Assembly (NCBI GenBank): GCA_947476855.1
Contig: CANJSR010000002.1
Coordinates: 1-47,368, forward strand
Length of the DNA stretch: 47,368 nucleotides
Direction: 5' to 3'
Source: Acetobacteraceae bacterium
Lineage (GTDB): Bacteria > Pseudomonadota > Alphaproteobacteria > Acetobacterales > Acetobacteraceae
Below the pieces are notes generated by a model. That model ran no database searches. It was not told where the DNA came from and saw only the letters and a list, made by a program, of their open reading frames with translations. This document shows, one piece after another, positions 15,553 through 23,170 of this stretch. A program made the position numbers and the translations under genes. How positions within the stretch are numbered: position 1 is the first letter of the stretch; the number at the start of each line of letters is the position of its first letter.

Positions 15553-16935
15553 TCAGACCGGCAGCCGCACCCGCGCCCGCAGTCCGCCCAGCGGGCTTTC
15601 GTCCAGCAGGATATCCCCCCCATGCGCGCGCACGATGTCGCGCGCGATCGTCAGCCCCAGGCCTGTGCCGCCGGTCGAGTCGCTCTCGAACGGCCGGAAT
15701 ACGCTCTCCCGCCGGCCGGCGGGAATCCCCGGACCATCATCGTCGACGGTGATGATCACCGCGCGTTCCTGCGCCTCGGCCGCCACCATGACGCGCCGGG
15801 CGTGGCGGCAGGCATTGTCCACCAGGTTGGTGATCGCCCGCCGCATCGCATCCGCCCGCAGCGGCAGGGTGATCCCCGCCGGCACGGTCAGTTCCACCGA
15901 CGCCCCGGTCCGCCGCACCCCAGCCGCCACCTCCTCCAGCAGGGCCGACAGGTGCACCGGCTCCGCCTGCTCCGCCCGCTCCCCGCGCGCGAAGGCGAGG
16001 TAGCCGGTGATCATCCGCTCCATCTCCTCGACATCGGCGGTCATCTCGGCCACGTCCTGGCGCAGGTCGTCGCGGTCGGGCAGCATCGCCAGCGTCAGTT
16101 TCAACCGCGTCAGCGGCGTCCGCAGATCGTGGGAGACGCCGGCCAGCATCTCCGTCCGCTGCACCAGGAAGCGGCGGATGCGTTCCTGCATGCGGTTGAA
16201 GGCGGCGCCGGCCTGCCGCACCTCCGTCGCGCCCTCCGGCCGGATCAGCGGTCCATCCCGCCCCAGGCCGAAATCCTCCGCCGCCAGCGCCAGCCGCCGC
16301 AGCGAGCGGACCTGGATGCGCATGAACAAGGCGGCGATCACGAACAGCAGCACCGCCGATCCGGCCAGCCAGCCGACGAACAGGAAGATCGTGCCCGAGG
16401 ACAGCCGCTTGCGCGGCGCCACCACGTGCAGCACCCCCTCGGGCAGTTGCAGATGGATCGAGACGGAGCGCGGGTCGGACGTCCAGTCGGTGCTGAACGG
16501 CGCGCCGAACCGTTCGGTCAGCGCCATCGCCAGATCGTCGTCGTTCGGGCCCAGTACATTGACCCAGTCCGTGGCCGGCAGCACCGCGCCGCGGTCGAGC
16601 CGCATGACCAGCAGGAAGTTCCGATGCGCGGTGCGGAACAGCCACGCCTCGTTGTCCTCTCCGGGGAAGCGCCGCATCAGCTCGACCGTGTAGGAAATCT
16701 CCTCCGAGATCGCGCTCGACAGCCGGCGGGAAACGACATCCATGTGGCTGCCGTAGAAGATCTGCAGCGCCACCGCTTCCAGCACCACCAGCGGAATCAG
16801 GATGATCAGCAGGCTGCGCCCCAGCAGCGAACGGGGCATCATCCGCTTGATGTAAAGGCCGGGGCGGAAGCGACGCGCGCGCCTGGCTGGCGGGCCGGTC
16901 GGCTCCGCGGCGGAGTCCGGGGTCGTGGTTCCCAT
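15553..16935 (-). CDS. Sensor histidine kinase (EnvZ-like)
   Basis: A 460-residue membrane sensor kinase. It has an N-terminal tail, a first membrane segment at about 40-60, a periplasmic domain of about 120 residues, a second membrane segment at about 183-205, a HAMP linker (about 207-260), the phospho-acceptor His269 in AGVSHDLRTPLTRLK, and an ATPase domain with NLVDN (370-374), DDDGPGIP and GGTGLGL boxes. The overall plan matches EnvZ/RisS-type kinases. It is the last gene of the MarR-regulator-kinase operon and starts only 3 bases after the regulator stop. The signal cannot be inferred. Confidence 0.93.
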   Translation of the reverse strand: MGTTTPDSAAEPTGPPARRARRFRPGLYIKRMMPRSLLGRSLLIILIPLVVLEAVALQIFYGSHMDVVSRRLSSAISEEISYTVELMRRFPGEDNEAWLFRTAHRNFLLVMRLDRGAVLPATDWVNVLGPNDDDLAMALTERFGAPFSTDWTSDPRSVSIHLQLPEGVLHVVAPRKRLSSGTIFLFVGWLAGSAVLLFVIAALFMRIQVRSLRRLALAAEDFGLGRDGPLIRPEGATEVRQAGAAFNRMQERIRRFLVQRTEMLAGVSHDLRTPLTRLKLTLAMLPDRDDLRQDVAEMTADVEEMERMITGYLAFARGERAEQAEPVHLSALLEEVAAGVRRTGASVELTVPAGITLPLRADAMRRAITNLVDNACRHARRVMVAAEAQERAVIITVDDDGPGIPAGRRESVFRPFESDSTGGTGLGLTIARDIVRAHGGDILLDESPLGGLRARVRLPV

Positions 16936-16938
16936 CCC

Positions 16939-17637
16939 TCAGGCCCCCGGTTTCAGCACATAGCCGCGCCCGCGCACCGTGTGCAGGAAGCGTGGTTCGC
17001 GCGGGTCGGTCTCGATCTTGCGGCGCAGCCGGGTCACCTGCACATCGATCGCCCGCTCACTCGCGGCGTCCGTCCCAAGTGCCGCGGCCAGGTCCTCGCG
17101 CGAGAGGACCTCGTTGGGGCGGGCGGCCAGGGCGGCGAGCAGCGCGGCCTCCCCCCCGGTCAGGCGGATCGGCCCGTTGGCGTCGCGCAACTCACCCCGT
17201 TCAGCGTCGAACTCGGCCGCCCCGAAGCGCAGCGGTTCAGCCGAGACCGGCGCCGGCGGAGGGGGCGCGCGTCGCAGCAGCGCGCGGATGCGCAGCACGA
17301 GTTCCCGTGGCTCGAACGGCTTGGCCAGGTAGTCGTCGGCCCCGGCCTCGAACCCGGCGATCCGGTCCTCTGGCGTGCCACGCGCGGTCAGCATCAGGAT
17401 CGGCGTTTCGCTGCGCGCGTCGTTGCGGAGCGATCCGGTCAGTTCCAGCCCGGTTTCGCCCGGCATCATGACGTCCAGCACCAGCAGGTCGGGCGTGATG
17501 GCGTCCATCTGGGTCCGCGCCTCGGCCGCGTCGGCCGCGGTCGTGACGGCGAAGCCCTCGCCCCGCAGGTAGCGCGCCAGCCGGTCGCGCAGCGGCGCGT
17601 TGTCCTCGACGATCAGCACATGCCAGTCATCGCCCAT
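16939..17637 (-). CDS. OmpR-family response regulator
   Basis: A 232-residue two-domain regulator. The receiver domain has the acidic pair in VEDN, phospho-acceptor Asp55 in LLVLDVMMPG, and Lys106 in DYLAKPFEP. The winged-helix DNA-binding domain follows a Pro-rich linker and ends VRGRGYVLKPG. Start at ATG 17637 gives the normal WHVLIVEDN opening; the open frame upstream lacks family sequence. The start lies inside the end of the MarR gene (11-base overlap), which suggests coupling. The partner is the kinase immediately downstream. Confidence 0.94.
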   Translation of the reverse strand: MGDDWHVLIVEDNAPLRDRLARYLRGEGFAVTTAADAAEARTQMDAITPDLLVLDVMMPGETGLELTGSLRNDARSETPILMLTARGTPEDRIAGFEAGADDYLAKPFEPRELVLRIRALLRRAPPPPAPVSAEPLRFGAAEFDAERGELRDANGPIRLTGGEAALLAALAARPNEVLSREDLAAALGTDAASERAIDVQVTRLRRKIETDPREPRFLHTVRGRGYVLKPGA

Positions 17638-18214
17638 CGGCGTCCGCCTTGTCCCCGCCAACCGGATGCGCCGCGTCCAGATACTCCCGCGCGCTGTCGT
17701 CCATGATGGCGCGCATCACGGTCCGGAACGCGGCCGCCACGGCGGGATTGGCCGCGGTCAAGGCCGGGGCCAGCCGGTCGCGCTGGCGCTTGAACAGCCG
17801 CCGCTCCAGTGCCGCGCCCTTGGGCGTGAGCGTCAGCAGCCGCTGCCGCCGATCCGCTGATCCGGGAGCCTGGACGACGTAGTCCTCCTCGATCAGCGCG
17901 TTCAGCACCCGGGCCAGCGCCTGCTTGGTGATGCGCAGGATCGCCAGCAGGTCCGACACCGTGATCCCCGGATTCTCCCCAATAAAATGCAGAGCACGAT
18001 GGTGTGCCCGGCCCAGCCCCAGCTCCTCCAGCACCACGTCTGCGGCGTTCGTGAAGTCGCGGTAGGCGAAGAACAGCAAATCCTGCGCCTCCCGCACCGC
18101 GCGGTCCTGGATGCCGTCCCCGCGTTCGGACTCGGGGCAGGGGGGGGCGGCGGGCGCCGGGGCCATGGGCTGCATGTCCGACATGGCAGGCATGAGGGGG
18201 GCGTCCCCGGTCAT
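17627..18214 (-). CDS. MarR-family transcriptional regulator
   Basis: A 195-residue winged-helix regulator. After a Met/Pro/Ala-rich N-terminal extension of about 40 residues comes the MarR core: HHRALHFIGENPGITVSDL, the recognition-helix region ITKQALARVLNALI, and the wing DRRQRLLTLTPKG. Start set at ATG 18214; a TTG nine bases earlier (18223) lies in the operator. The protein probably binds the inverted repeat immediately upstream and so represses its own operon and perhaps ilvE. A MarR gene in the same transcript as a two-component pair is notable. Confidence 0.9.
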   Translation of the reverse strand: MTGDAPLMPAMSDMQPMAPAPAAPPCPESERGDGIQDRAVREAQDLLFFAYRDFTNAADVVLEELGLGRAHHRALHFIGENPGITVSDLLAILRITKQALARVLNALIEEDYVVQAPGSADRRQRLLTLTPKGAALERRLFKRQRDRLAPALTAANPAVAAAFRTVMRAIMDDSAREYLDAAHPVGGDKADADGR

Positions 18215-18215
18215 A

Positions 18216-18236
18216 TGAGTCAATATTGTTGACTCA
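18216..18236. promoter_or_regulatory. Inverted-repeat operator between marR-like gene and ilvE
   Basis: Perfect 8-bp arms TGAGTCAA (18216-18223) and TTGACTCA (18229-18236) flank a 5-bp A/T-rich spacer. The size fits a MarR dimer site. It abuts the MarR start codon, and its right arm contains the -35 box of the ilvE candidate promoter, so binding would block both directions. Confidence 0.6.
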
Positions 18237-18257
18237 ATGGCTGATCGAGCCTATCCA
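18229..18257 (+). promoter_or_regulatory. Candidate promoter for ilvE
   Basis: TTGACT (18229-18234), a 17-bp spacer and TATCCA (18252-18257). The -35 is close to consensus; the -10 is weak. It overlaps the inverted repeat, which implies repression by the divergent MarR protein. Confidence 0.4.
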
Positions 18258-18296
18258 CGGGCCGTGTCACGCAACAATGTTTCAAGGATCGCGATC

Positions 18297-19199
18297 ATGG
18301 CGCTTTTTCCTTTCGATGACCGGGGTGGGTCCATCTGGCTCGATGGAACCTTGGTTCCCTGGCGGGACGTTCGGCTGCATGTCCTGTCGCACGGGCTGCA
18401 CTATGCCTCCACGGTGTTCGAGGGGGAGCGGGCCTACGGCGGTACCATATTCCGCCTGCGCGACCATACCAACCGGCTGCTCCAATCCGCTCGCATCCTG
18501 GGCTTCGAGATCCCCTGGACGCCGGACCAGATCGACGCCGCCTGCGACGCGGTCGTGGCGGCCAACGGGCTGACCGATGCCTATGTCCGCCCGATCGCCT
18601 GGCGCGGGGCGGAGGCGATGGGCGTCTCCCCGACCGGGACCTCTACCCATCTGGCCATCGCCGCCTGGCGATGGGACAGCTATTTCGACACCGACCGCAT
18701 GGCGGGCGTGCCGCTCGCGCAGGCGACCTGGAAGCGCCCCGCACCGGACACCGCGCCCACCGCCTCCAAGTGCTCGGGCCTTTATGTGATCGCCAGCATG
18801 GCCCGCCAGCAGGCCGAGGCGGAGGGCTGCGCGGACGCGCTGATGCTCGACTGGCGCGGGCAGGTGGCCGAGTCGACGGGCGCCAACGTGTTCCTGGTGA
18901 TCGACGGCGCCCTGCACACGCCGACGGCCGACTGCTTCCTGGATGGCATCACCCGGCGGACGGTGATGCGGCTGGCCGGGCGGAACCAGATCAAGGTCGT
19001 GGAACGCCCGATCGAGGCGCATGAGATCGCCCGCGCGACCGAGGTGTTCCTGGCCGGCACCGCCGCCGAGATCACCGCCGTCCGCCGCATCGGCCCGCAT
19101 CACTTCACCCCCGGTGCGATCACCGAGCGACTGATGAAGGACTACGACTCCCTGGTCCGCCAGCCCGCGGCGACCGTCGCGGCGCTGGTCGGAGCCTGA
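18297..19199 (+). CDS. ilvE: Branched-chain amino acid aminotransferase (class IV)
   Basis: A 300-residue PLP enzyme of fold type IV that interconverts branched-chain amino acids and their 2-oxo acids with glutamate. Landmarks are IWLDGTLVPWRDVRLHVLSH, the HYASTVFEGERAY substrate-pocket segment, the PLP lysine probably Lys158 in ASKCSGLY, the AESTGANVFLV phosphate-binding loop and the FLAGTAAEITAV stretch. Start at 18297 is supported by AAGGA 8 bases upstream; an in-frame ATG 60 bases earlier lacks one. D-amino-acid or 4-amino-4-deoxychorismate enzymes share the fold but match less well. Confidence 0.92.
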   Translation: MALFPFDDRGGSIWLDGTLVPWRDVRLHVLSHGLHYASTVFEGERAYGGTIFRLRDHTNRLLQSARILGFEIPWTPDQIDAACDAVVAANGLTDAYVRPIAWRGAEAMGVSPTGTSTHLAIAAWRWDSYFDTDRMAGVPLAQATWKRPAPDTAPTASKCSGLYVIASMARQQAEAEGCADALMLDWRGQVAESTGANVFLVIDGALHTPTADCFLDGITRRTVMRLAGRNQIKVVERPIEAHEIARATEVFLAGTAAEITAVRRIGPHHFTPGAITERLMKDYDSLVRQPAATVAALVGA

Positions 19200-19225
19200 G
19201 GGGGCCGGGGATGATGACGGCGGTC

Positions 19226-19681
19226 CTATGGGCCGCCGTGATCGCCCAGCACCAGGTACTTCATCATCGCCAGGATGACTGGCCCGCGCCGTTCATGCGT
19301 CAGGGCCTCGAAGTTGATGGCGGGGGACAGGCGGATGATCTCCTCGGACGTGCCGTCGACATAGGCCATGGCCCAGCCGCCGAAGGCCCGGGTCGGCACC
19401 ATCTCCTCCCGCACGATCGTCACGTCGGTGTGGCGGGTATCCGCCGCGATGGCGGCGATCAACAGCAGCACCGCCTCCCGCGGGCCTTCCAGCACCTGCG
19501 CGAAATGGGGGCCGCTGTAATACAGCGCGCCGGTGATCCCGGCCTGGGTGTTGAAGCGGCGGGCGCGGGTCTCGATGGCCCAGATCGCCGAGGCCACCGC
19601 TTCTGGCCGGGTTCCGACCTGGCTGCGGCTGAAATAGATGAGTTGGAGGAAAGGCCCATCGTCGTCCGCGCGCGCGGTCAT
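19226..19681 (-). CDS. BLUF-domain blue-light sensor
   Basis: A 151-residue protein consisting of a BLUF (FAD-binding blue-light) domain and a short tail. Key flavin-contact residues are visible: Tyr16 in LIYFSRSQ, Asn44 in RRFNTQAGITGALYY, and Gln62 in FAQVLEGP. The Asn-Gln spacing of 18 is as in known BLUF proteins. The Tyr-Asn interval is 28 rather than the usual 24, so the intervening loop is slightly longer. A FGGWAMAY segment matches the C-terminal Trp/Met region. With no output domain it probably acts by protein contact, like PixD or YcgF-type short forms. The target is unknown. Start set at ATG 19681; the longer open frame upstream has no family sequence. Confidence 0.9.
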   Translation of the reverse strand: MTARADDDGPFLQLIYFSRSQVGTRPEAVASAIWAIETRARRFNTQAGITGALYYSGPHFAQVLEGPREAVLLLIAAIAADTRHTDVTIVREEMVPTRAFGGWAMAYVDGTSEEIIRLSPAINFEALTHERRGPVILAMMKYLVLGDHGGP

Positions 19682-20053
19682 GGATGGCCGGCCCTGGTTC
19701 GGCACGCGGCTTGGCCCTGATTGGCCTGTCCCGGTCGGATCCACGGCCGCGCGACCGGAACAAAATTCGTGATGGTGTCCGCTCCGCGCATTGCTTCCTC
19801 CGTTGGCTGACGGTCCGAGGCGAGCGGCATTTTCATTCCTTGTCAATACAAGTCCCGCGGATACTTTTCGCATGTGCCACGCCGACGCTGGTGGGCAGTA
19901 CTCGGATATGGCGATTGGCCAAATCAGATCATGTCGCCATGTTTCATCATTGTCGGCAGACCCGGCTGCGTGTGACGGTCGATGACAGGGCGGTCATCCC
20001 GCTTGCCCCGCATCCCCCCCGCGTGCCTAATGCGGCGGTCACAGCGAAACAAC
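19682..20053. other. Intergenic region upstream of the right-hand gene cluster
   Basis: A 372-bp gap between the divergent BLUF and adaptor genes, with short open frames that show no protein family. It holds an inverted repeat CTTGT/ACAAG (19839-19852) overlapping a weak promoter-like pair, TTGTCA (19840-19845) and TACTTT (19862-19867) with 16 bp between. A self-complementary TTGGCCAA lies at 19915-19922, and another inverted repeat at 19981-19998. This is the likely control region of the cluster. Confidence 0.4.
19981..19998. promoter_or_regulatory. Inverted repeat upstream of the adaptor gene
   Basis: GATGAC (19981-19986) and GTCATC (19993-19998) with a 6-bp spacer, about 55 bases before the adaptor start. 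Possible operator; the short arms make chance occurrence quite possible. Confidence 0.3.
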
Positions 20054-20908
20054 ATGACAGATCGCATGCCGCGTCCGCCCGCCCTCGTCGCAGCCTTCAC
20101 GCTCGCCCTCGCCCTGCATGCGGGTGGCGTCCACGCCCAACCCGCGCCGATCGCCGTCGATGTCACCACCTGCCTCATGAAACCCAAGCAGGTCGTCCAG
20201 CTCGGCAGCCCCGTCTTCGGCCTGATCGACAATGTCTTCGTCGATCGCGGCGACACCGTGACGCGCGGGCAATTGCTGGCCAAGCTGAATACCTCGGTGG
20301 AGGAAGCGCAACTCGCCCTTGACCGCTACCGCGCCACCAACGTGACACCGGTCGAGAGCGCGCGCGCCGATATGGCCTGGAACCAGCGCGAACTCGCCCG
20401 CCGCCAGCAGCTTGCCGGCAACATGTTCTCCCGCGCGAATGAAGTGGACGAGATCGTCACCCGCATCGAGCAGAACCGCATCGCCATCCGGCGCGGAGAG
20501 ATGGACCAGCGCACCGCCATGCTGGAAGCCGAACGGGCGGAGACTCAATTGAACCTGCGGATGATCAAAAGCCCGCTGAACGGCGTGGTGACCGAAATCA
20601 AGCTGATGCCCGGGGAGTTCATCCACGACCAGGCGACGATCATGACGATCGCGCAGATCGATCCGCTGAACGCCGACCTGGTCGTTCCGGCCGAACACTA
20701 CGGCGCCGTCAAGGTCGGCCTCGTCGCGGACCTTACGCTCGGTCCGCCACTGAATCGGACGCTGCCCGCCACCGTCGACGCGGTCGATCCGGTGATCGAC
20801 GCGGCCAGCGACACGTTCCGGGTGCGGCTGGTGCTGCCCAATCCCGGCAACCAGATCCCCGCGGGCGTGCGCTGCACCGTCCAACTGCCCAATCGCGGCG
20901 AAGGATAG
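20054..20908 (+). CDS. Periplasmic adaptor / membrane fusion protein (HlyD/RND type)
   Basis: A 284-residue secreted protein with a clear Sec signal peptide (cleavage after VHA, about residue 28), then a lipoyl-like half (GSPVFGLIDNVFVDRGDTVTRG), a coiled-coil hairpin of about 80 residues rich in Glu, Arg and Gln, a second lipoyl-like half (IKSPLNGVVTEIKLMPGEF) and a beta-barrel-like C-terminal part. This is the plan of adaptor proteins that bridge inner-membrane pumps to outer-membrane channels. It is shorter than typical HlyD and lacks an N-terminal membrane anchor. No pump gene is nearby, so its partner must lie elsewhere. The next gene starts 4 bases later, and this is probably the first gene of the operon. 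Confidence 0.85.
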   Translation: MTDRMPRPPALVAAFTLALALHAGGVHAQPAPIAVDVTTCLMKPKQVVQLGSPVFGLIDNVFVDRGDTVTRGQLLAKLNTSVEEAQLALDRYRATNVTPVESARADMAWNQRELARRQQLAGNMFSRANEVDEIVTRIEQNRIAIRRGEMDQRTAMLEAERAETQLNLRMIKSPLNGVVTEIKLMPGEFIHDQATIMTIAQIDPLNADLVVPAEHYGAVKVGLVADLTLGPPLNRTLPATVDAVDPVIDAASDTFRVRLVLPNPGNQIPAGVRCTVQLPNRGEG

Positions 20909-20912
20909 CGCC

Positions 20913-21182
20913 ATGAGCGACGAACTCTCCTGGGACACCGCCGAGACGGTCACCCGGACCTGCGACATCGCCACGGCGACCACGACTGCCGACCGCGTGG
21001 TGCTGCATTTCGGCACGCGGGAAGCCGATGAGTTGCAGGTGCAGGCCTACGGCGCCCGCCTGCTGCGCGAGATCGCGCTGCGCCCCGCCTCGGCCAAGCA
21101 TCTGCGCGATATGTTGGCCCAGGCCGTGGCGCCCCAACCGGGGACGCAGGGGGCCGTGGCGCCGAACGGCAGAACCCCGTAA
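20913..21182 (+). CDS. Small protein, possibly DUF3467-like
   Basis: An 89-residue soluble protein without signal peptide. Its core (ADRVVLHFGTREAD, then GARLLREIALRPASAKHL and DMLAQAV) reads as two beta strands and a helix. The same pattern opens the 379-residue protein encoded three genes downstream (ETVVIEFGRG, VTDRIVIPSG, LMMQLDDAL), so the two probably share a domain. It resembles small DUF3467-type proteins, but I hold that loosely. The C-terminal tail is Pro/Gly/Gln-rich. Tight spacing on both sides places it in the operon. A modified-peptide precursor is possible but less likely because the core looks folded. Confidence 0.75.
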   Translation: MSDELSWDTAETVTRTCDIATATTTADRVVLHFGTREADELQVQAYGARLLREIALRPASAKHLRDMLAQAVAPQPGTQGAVAPNGRTP

Positions 21183-21209
21183 ACGCCGGACGGAACGGGG
21201 AGAACGGGC

Positions 21210-22253
21210 ATGGATGGCTCAGAGGACGCGGCGCTCAGCCTGGAATTCCTGATTGTCGATGAGTTCATCAAGACCCTGATCGATGCCCGCGCGCTGAAGA
21301 CGGCGTTTGAACTCGGCCTGGTCGACCGGCTGGTGACGCAGCGGACCGGGTCGGCTGAGGCCTTGGGCCGCATGCTCGGCCTCGATCACCCCGGCGGGCG
21401 GTTCCTGTTCGACCTGCTGATCGCCAACAAGGTGATCGAGGAACACGGCGAGGACGTCCGCCTGACCCGGCGCTTCCAGACCGCCTTGCGCTATCGGGAT
21501 CTGCTGGAAACCAAGCTCGACTACGCGGGCTTCACGATCAACGATTTCGCCGACCTGTTCACCACGCTGGTCCGCAATGCCGCGGGCTTCATGGGGCAGG
21601 CGCAGCTTTTCACCCTGTTCGACTACCGCCGAGCGTTTGACTTCACGCCGGAGAATTATGCGCTGACGCGGGCGTGGATGCGGATTACATCGACCCTGAC
21701 CCGGTATGAGGCGCGGGCGGCGATGCGGCTGCATGATTTCTCCCCCCACCAGCGGATGCTGGACGTCGGCGGCAACAGTGGGGAATTCGCGCTGCAGATC
21801 TGCCGGCGCCACCCGGAACTGCAGGCGACGATCCTGGACCTGCCCTTGGTGTGTGAGATCGGGACGGAGCATGTGCTGGCGGAACCGGAACGGACCCGCC
21901 TTGCCTATATGCCGACCGACCTGCGGCGCGATCCGATCCCCTTCGGCTTCGACCTGATCACCTTCAAGTCGATGCTGCATGACTGGCCGGACGCGGAGGC
22001 GCGTCCCTTCATCGACAAGGCCGTGCGCGCCCTGAACCGCGGCGGCACCGTCCTGATCTTCGAGCGTGCGCCCCTGTCCGTCCGTGATGGCGTCCCGCCG
22101 ATGTCGATGCTGCCCAATCTGCTGTTCTTCCGGTCCTATCGCCCAGCCTCCGCCTACGCGGAACAGTTCGAGGGCCTGGGGCTGGCGGATGTGCGGGTCC
22201 AGCCGATCGCGCTCGATTCGGAATGGTATCTCGTCTCGGGCCGCAAGCCGTGA
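21210..22253 (+). CDS. SAM-dependent methyltransferase (Methyltransf_2-like)
   Basis: A 347-residue protein with an N-terminal helical dimerisation region of about 100 residues (LIDARALKTAFELGLVDRL, then a winged-helix-like HPGGRFLFDLLIANKVI) and a C-terminal Rossmann methyltransferase domain. SAM-binding motif I is LDVGGNSGEFAL around residues 184-195; the later FKSMLHDWPD segment is the classic motif of O-methyltransferases acting on small aromatic or carotenoid-like substrates. Target unknown. GGGGAG lies about 7 bases before the ATG. Its TGA overlaps the GTG start of the radical SAM gene by 4 bases (GTGA), so the two are coupled. Confidence 0.88.
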   Translation: MDGSEDAALSLEFLIVDEFIKTLIDARALKTAFELGLVDRLVTQRTGSAEALGRMLGLDHPGGRFLFDLLIANKVIEEHGEDVRLTRRFQTALRYRDLLETKLDYAGFTINDFADLFTTLVRNAAGFMGQAQLFTLFDYRRAFDFTPENYALTRAWMRITSTLTRYEARAAMRLHDFSPHQRMLDVGGNSGEFALQICRRHPELQATILDLPLVCEIGTEHVLAEPERTRLAYMPTDLRRDPIPFGFDLITFKSMLHDWPDAEARPFIDKAVRALNRGGTVLIFERAPLSVRDGVPPMSMLPNLLFFRSYRPASAYAEQFEGLGLADVRVQPIALDSEWYLVSGRKP

Positions 22254-23170
22254 ACGCGGTCAGCCGCGGACGCTTCGCGGCGGCGGACTATGTCGAGGTC
22301 ACGGTGCACTTCAAATGCAACCTGGCCTGCGAACACTGCATGATCGAAGGCACGATGGACTGGCTGCGCCCGGAAACGGATGAGCAGTTGCATCGTATCC
22401 TGGAGACCAATGCGCGGGAGAAGCGCTGGAAGGGCCTGACGCTGACCGGGGCCGAGGTGACGCTGCGCCGCGACCTGCCTGACCTGGCCCGGGCCGCCCG
22501 CGCCAGCGGGTTCGCCCATGTGCGGATTCAGACGCATGGGATGAAGCTCGCCGATCCGGATTATTGCCGGGAACTGGTGGATGCCGGGATCGACGAGTAT
22601 TTTATCAGCGTCACGGCCGCCGACGCCGCGACCCATGACGCGATCACGCGGGTCCCAGGCTCCTTCGATCGCACGCTGCGGGCGTTGGACAATCTGGACG
22701 CCTTCCCGGGCGTCGTGACCCTGACCAACACCGTCATCACCGAACGCAGCTACCGGCAACTCCCCGCCGTCGTTCGCCGCCTGTCGCACCTGCGCGCGCT
22801 GGCCCAGATGGAGTTCTGGACCTACTGGCCGATGCGGGAAACCGACGACAAGGACCTGATCCCCTCCCATCTGGACGTCCTGCCGTTCCTGCGCGACGCG
22901 ATCGCCGAGGCGCGGGGGCAGGGACGGGCGCTGGAGGTGAAGAACTTCCCCGAATGCCTGCTGGGTGAGGACGGGGACGCGCTCGACAACGGCCAGCCGA
23001 AGCTGGTCATCGACCCGGCCTTCTGGCCGGAGTTCATGCGCAACGGCTTCCATCAATGCGTCCATAAGTCCTGTTGCGGGTCGCGGCGGTGCCTGGGACT
23101 GAATACCGCCTATGTGAACAAACATGGCTGGCACGCCGATGTGCTCGTGCCGCTGCCGCCGGAGGGGTGA
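22250..23170 (+). CDS. Radical SAM protein with additional cysteine cluster
   Basis: A 306-residue radical SAM enzyme. The 4Fe-4S motif is CNLACEHC (Cys23, Cys27, Cys30). The GLTLTGAEVTLRRDLPDL segment matches the glycine-rich SAM-binding part of the barrel. The C-terminal third adds Cys236 and Cys270, 275, 276 and 281 (QCVHKSCC then RRC), which could ligate an auxiliary cluster as in SPASM/Twitch enzymes that modify peptides. The substrate is not evident. Start set at the GTG overlapping the methyltransferase stop; an in-frame ATG 27 bases earlier lies within that gene. The next gene begins directly after its stop (TGAATG). Confidence 0.87.
   Translation: MNAVSRGRFAAADYVEVTVHFKCNLACEHCMIEGTMDWLRPETDEQLHRILETNAREKRWKGLTLTGAEVTLRRDLPDLARAARASGFAHVRIQTHGMKLADPDYCRELVDAGIDEYFISVTAADAATHDAITRVPGSFDRTLRALDNLDAFPGVVTLTNTVITERSYRQLPAVVRRLSHLRALAQMEFWTYWPMRETDDKDLIPSHLDVLPFLRDAIAEARGQGRALEVKNFPECLLGEDGDALDNGQPKLVIDPAFWPEFMRNGFHQCVHKSCCGSRRCLGLNTAYVNKHGWHADVLVPLPPEG

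Noticed and set aside
15622..17706. 694-codon plus-strand ORF opposite the histidine kinase and response regulator
   Set aside because: It is the shadow of two clearly recognised minus-strand genes; low-complexity Arg/His/Gln composition.
20913..21182. 89-residue protein as a RiPP precursor for the radical SAM enzyme and methyltransferase
   Set aside because: It reads as a folded strand-strand-helix domain repeated in another protein of the operon and has no repeated or Cys-rich core. Kept only as a secondary idea.
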